Below the pieces are notes generated by a model. It was not told the DNA's origin. It ran no database searches and worked only from the letters and a program-made list of their open reading frames with translations. Position numbers and translations under genes: made by a program. Below are positions 12,398-14,883 of a stretch of 14,883 bases of DNA, piece by piece; the stretch's first letter is position 1, and each line of letters opens with the position of its first letter. The DNA lies in assembly GCA_024643945.1 (NCBI GenBank), contig JAHELX010000022.1, positions 8,282-23,164 of the forward strand, read 5' to 3'. The DNA comes from Anaerolineales bacterium (lineage in GTDB: Bacteria > Chloroflexota > Anaerolineae > 4572-78 > NAK82).

Positions 12398-14173
12398 ATG
12401 GCCGAAAAAATATTGGTATTCACTGCCTGGCCTTACGCCAATGGTGACCTGCACATCGGACACCTGGCCGGCTCGTACCTGCCGCCGGACATCTTCGCCC
12501 GCTACCACCGACTCGCCGGGCATGACGTACTGATGGTCTCTGGGTCCGACTCCCATGGCACACCCATCACCGTCCGTGCCGACGCCGAGGGGGTCAGCCC
12601 GCGTCAGGTCTTTGAGCGCTTCCACGCTCGTTTTCTCGAAACTTTTCAGCAGATCGGGGTCAGCTATGACCTGTTCACTCACACCGACACCGAAAATCAC
12701 TATCGCATCGCCCAGGACATATTCCTGGCTTGCCTGAACAATGGCTACCTTTACAAAGAGAATCAGCGCCAGCTTTATTCACAGACAGAAGGACGTTTCT
12801 TACCCGATCGTTATGTAGAAGGCACCTGTCCTTATTGCGGCTATGACGGGGCGCGCGGTGATCAATGCGACAATTGCGGAAACCTTCTCGACGCCACTGA
12901 ACTCATCAACCCTCGCAGCAAAACTGACGGTTCCACCCCTGTCATCCGCGTGACAGAGCACCTCTTCTTCGATTTGCCCAAGCTTGAGGATCGCCTTTGG
13001 GCCTATTTGGACGATCACAAGGAGCACTGGCGACCTAACGTCATCAATTTCTCGCGCGGTTACCTCAAAGAGGGTCTCAAAGGACGGCCCATTACTCGCG
13101 ATATCGAATGGGGCATCCCGGTCCCGGTGCAGGGATATGAGCGCAAGCGAATATACGTCTGGTTTGAGGCAGTGATGGGCTACTTCACCGCCAGCGTGGA
13201 GTGGGCGCACAACGTCGGGCAGCCCGAAAAATGGAAGGAATGTTGGTACGACCCGACCGCCAAAACTTATTACTTCATGGGCAAAGATAACATCCCCTTC
13301 CACACCATTATCTGGCCGGGCGAATTGATTGCTGTCGAGCGTCTCTACGAAGACAACCCAACCAAGAGGCTGAACCTACCCTACGATGTGCCGGCCAACG
13401 AATATCTGAACATGGAAAGCCAAAAGCTATCCACCAGCCGCAATTGGGCCATTTGGGCGCCTGATCTGCTGGAACGGTATGATCCTGATCCGGCTCGCTA
13501 CTACTTGACCGCCATCGCGCCCGAAACCCGCGATACCGATTTCACCTGGCAAGGCTTCCTTCGCCGAAACAACGATGAACTGGTTGCCACTTGGGGCAAC
13601 CTGGTGAACCGCGTGCTCAGCTTCGGTTACAAGCACTTCGATGGGCGTATCCCCGAGCCAGGCGACCTGGATGATCTGGACCGCGAGATCCTGGCAAAGG
13701 CTGAGGCCGGATTCCAGTCGGTCGGTGAGTTGATCAATGCTGTCCGGCTGAAAGCTGGCTTGGAAGAGGCCATGGGTATCGCCCGGGCCGTCAATGTGTA
13801 CCTGGATCAAAAAGCGCCCTGGTTTCAGATCAAGGAAGACCGAAATGCGGCTGCCACCACCATCTACGTTACTTTGCGCGTCATTGACAATCTCAAGATA
13901 CTCTTGGCTCCCTTCTTGCCCTTTACCAGCCAGCGGCTGCACGAGATGCTGGGTTACGAGGGCCAACTGTTTGGCCGACAGTACACGCAAACCTTTGCCG
14001 AGGCCGAGCGTTCTCACACAGCTCTATGCTATGATAGTAGCCAGGCGATTGGCAGGTGGGAGCCAAGTCGGTTATCGGTTGGACAAAAGCTGCAGCGGCC
14101 ATCGCCCCTGTTTAAGAAGCTGGACGAGGATATCGTGGAGGAGGAATTGGCGCGGCTGTTGGCAGGAGCATAG
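12398..14173 (+). CDS. metG: Methionyl-tRNA synthetase
   Basis: This is a 591-aa class-I synthetase that attaches methionine to elongator and initiator tRNA-Met in the cytoplasm, using ATP. HIGH is at residues 19-22 after the family-typical WPYANGDL. The connective peptide carries one zinc knuckle with Cys144, Cys147, Cys157 and Cys160 (CPYCGYDG...CDNCG). The KMSKS loop is replaced by KLSTS at 343-347, followed by RNW, a variant common in the archaeal-like and short bacterial branch. A C-terminal EMAP-II/Trbp111-like tRNA-binding domain is absent: the protein ends soon after the anticodon-binding helices with EEELARLLAGA. AAGAGGAGA 7 bases before ATG 12398 supports the start. The leader upstream (P1, methionine-rich peptide, antiterminator, terminator) indicates control by methionine supply through attenuation. 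Confidence 0.97.
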   Translation: MAEKILVFTAWPYANGDLHIGHLAGSYLPPDIFARYHRLAGHDVLMVSGSDSHGTPITVRADAEGVSPRQVFERFHARFLETFQQIGVSYDLFTHTDTENHYRIAQDIFLACLNNGYLYKENQRQLYSQTEGRFLPDRYVEGTCPYCGYDGARGDQCDNCGNLLDATELINPRSKTDGSTPVIRVTEHLFFDLPKLEDRLWAYLDDHKEHWRPNVINFSRGYLKEGLKGRPITRDIEWGIPVPVQGYERKRIYVWFEAVMGYFTASVEWAHNVGQPEKWKECWYDPTAKTYYFMGKDNIPFHTIIWPGELIAVERLYEDNPTKRLNLPYDVPANEYLNMESQKLSTSRNWAIWAPDLLERYDPDPARYYLTAIAPETRDTDFTWQGFLRRNNDELVATWGNLVNRVLSFGYKHFDGRIPEPGDLDDLDREILAKAEAGFQSVGELINAVRLKAGLEEAMGIARAVNVYLDQKAPWFQIKEDRNAAATTIYVTLRVIDNLKILLAPFLPFTSQRLHEMLGYEGQLFGRQYTQTFAEAERSHTALCYDSSQAIGRWEPSRLSVGQKLQRPSPLFKKLDEDIVEEELARLLAGA

Positions 14174-14344
14174 GCTCATCGCCAGATAGGCTACCGCTGC
14201 AAAACAATGGTCTACGCGCGCACCGGTGGCACAGCTCGTCTCCACATAACCATAGCGACATTGCTGATTCCACTGGCGCACGCTGAGTTGCGTCTCGATG
14301 TCTATTTCGCTTCGCTTCCAGTCCTCCAAAACTGTTCCCCGGAT

Positions 14345-14373
14345 TTGACGTTTCCTACAAGTTGCGGTAAGAT
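14345..14373 (+). promoter_or_regulatory. groES-groEL promoter
   Basis: TTGACG (14345-14350), a 17-base spacer and TAAGAT (14368-14373) match the vegetative sigma pattern. The predicted start near 14380 lies just before the CIRCE element, as usual for HrcA-controlled operons. Between the metG stop and this promoter (14174-14344) I see no gene and no convincing terminator. Confidence 0.65.
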
Positions 14374-14382
14374 TGCTCTATC

Positions 14383-14409
14383 TTAGCACTCTGACATTCA
14401 GAGTGCTAA
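14383..14409. promoter_or_regulatory. CIRCE operator (HrcA binding site)
   Basis: Perfect consensus TTAGCACTC (14383-14391), 9-base spacer, GAGTGCTAA (14401-14409). It is the binding site of the heat-shock repressor HrcA, which is itself activated by GroEL, so the operon should be induced when the chaperonin is titrated by unfolded protein. Confidence 0.97.
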
Positions 14410-14466
14410 AATGTTGTCCAAGGTGAAACCATAAATTCAATTTCGTACTGAGGAGGGTAAGTTTCA

Positions 14467-14760
14467 ATGGCACTCAATCTCAAACCTTTAGGGGACCGAC
14501 TCATTGTCGAGCCTATTGAAGCCGAAGAAGTTACCGCTAGCGGCATTGTGTTACCTGAGACTGCCAAGGAGAAGCCACAGCGCGGTAAGGTTTTGGCGGT
14601 AGGTCCTGGGCGTCGCGATGAGGGCGGTAAGCGCATCGAGATGGACGTGAAAAAAGATGACACTGTCCTCTACGCCAAATACGCGGGCACCGAAGTCAAG
14701 ATTGACGACAAAAAGTACTTGATTCTCAAAGAGAGCGATATTCTGGCTATCGTCGAATGA
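14467..14760 (+). CDS. groES: Co-chaperonin GroES (10 kDa)
   Basis: This is a 97-aa protein of normal length. It caps the GroEL ring as a heptamer and closes the folding chamber in the cytoplasm. The conserved start [12 protein letters not shown] (5-16), the mobile-loop region [19 protein letters not shown] (20-38), [15 protein letters not shown] (40-54) and the C-terminal [15 protein letters not shown] are all present. AGGAGGG 9 bases upstream of ATG 14467 supports the start. It is controlled by the CIRCE element and promoter just upstream and is followed after 51 bases by groEL. Confidence 0.98.
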   Translation: MALNLKPLGDRLIVEPIEAEEVTASGIVLPETAKEKPQRGKVLAVGPGRRDEGGKRIEMDVKKDDTVLYAKYAGTEVKIDDKKYLILKESDILAIVE

Positions 14761-14811
14761 CATAGCAAGCACGTGACACTCCAATAAATTTAGGTAAGGA
14801 GCAACTATTCG

Positions 14812-14883
14812 ATGGCAAAGCAATTGATTTTTAGCGAAGAAGCTCGTCGGTCTTTGAAAAAAGGCATCGACACCATGGCTATG
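14812..14883 (+). CDS. groEL: Chaperonin GroEL, first 24 codons (cut by window edge)
   Basis: The frame starts MAKQLIFSEEARRSLKKGID, the standard GroEL N-terminus, and is open to the end of the window. AAGGAG lies about 10 bases before ATG 14812. It is the second gene of the CIRCE-controlled groES-groEL operon and encodes the ATP-driven folding chamber. Only 24 of about 540 codons are visible. Confidence 0.95.
   Translation, partial: MAKQLIFSEEARRSLKKGIDTMAM

Noticed and set aside
12109..12447. Longer plus-strand frame starting ATG 12109 and running through the terminator into metG
   Set aside because: It has no ribosome binding site, crosses the intrinsic terminator and hairpin and overlaps metG out of frame. 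Its Asp/Tyr pattern is a by-product of the ATG repeats in the other frame.
14072..14329. Minus-strand 85-codon frame after metG
   Set aside because: It overlaps the metG 3' end and shows no ribosome binding site or recognisable sequence.
11034..14811. CRISPR array, tRNA gene or insertion sequence
   Set aside because: No regularly spaced repeats, tRNA cloverleaf or transposase frame could be found here or elsewhere in the window.

Overview
This looks like a chromosomal stretch from a moderately GC-rich bacterium. A Chloroflexota (Anaerolineae-like) origin is my best guess. It rests on gene content: a short class-I methionyl-tRNA synthetase with a KLSTS signature, a CIRCE-controlled groESL operon, and a large NACHT-HEAT protein among catabolic genes. 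No rRNA gene or other phylogenetic marker confirms it.

Layout. Positions 1-11750 form one long minus-strand directon of nine genes with gaps of 0-86 bases. In transcription order these are: an N-formylglutamate amidohydrolase-like protein (11750-11034), an enoyl-CoA hydratase/isomerase (10947-10153), a zinc alcohol dehydrogenase-like protein (10146-8932), an unrecognised 473-aa protein (8891-7470), a P-loop STAND/AAA-type ATPase (7415-6069), a NACHT ATPase with C-terminal HEAT repeats (6075-3001), an NAD-dependent epimerase/dehydratase (3004-2036), a 121-aa hypothetical protein (2014-1649), and an M2/M3-type zinc peptidase that runs off the left edge (1612-1). The central three genes, an unknown protein plus two signalling-type NTPases, have the look of a multi-protein NTPase conflict or signalling module. 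That role is inferred only.

Positions 11751-12397 are a divergent, gene-poor control region. Its right half is the most interesting part of the window. A near-consensus promoter (TTTACA-17-TATAAT) drives a leader of about 300 nt in front of metG. The leader encodes a 33-codon peptide with eight methionines, six of them in three ATG clusters. It also carries a strong intrinsic terminator (8-bp GC stem plus T tract) and an upstream arm that can pair over 10 bp with the left arm of that terminator. Together these form a complete ribosome-mediated attenuator in which methionine codons would sense charged tRNA-Met and control methionyl-tRNA synthetase. Between the terminator and the metG ribosome binding site lie possible secondary promoters and a large, almost perfect hairpin of unknown role.

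Positions 12398-14173 are metG. The 292 bases after it show no terminator that I can recognise. They end in a promoter and a perfect CIRCE operator, followed by groES and the first 24 codons of groEL, which leaves the window on the right. Coding-strand starts were revised from the longest open frames where ribosome binding sites, promoters or overlaps argued for it (enoyl-CoA hydratase, both NTPases, formylglutamate hydrolase-like gene).
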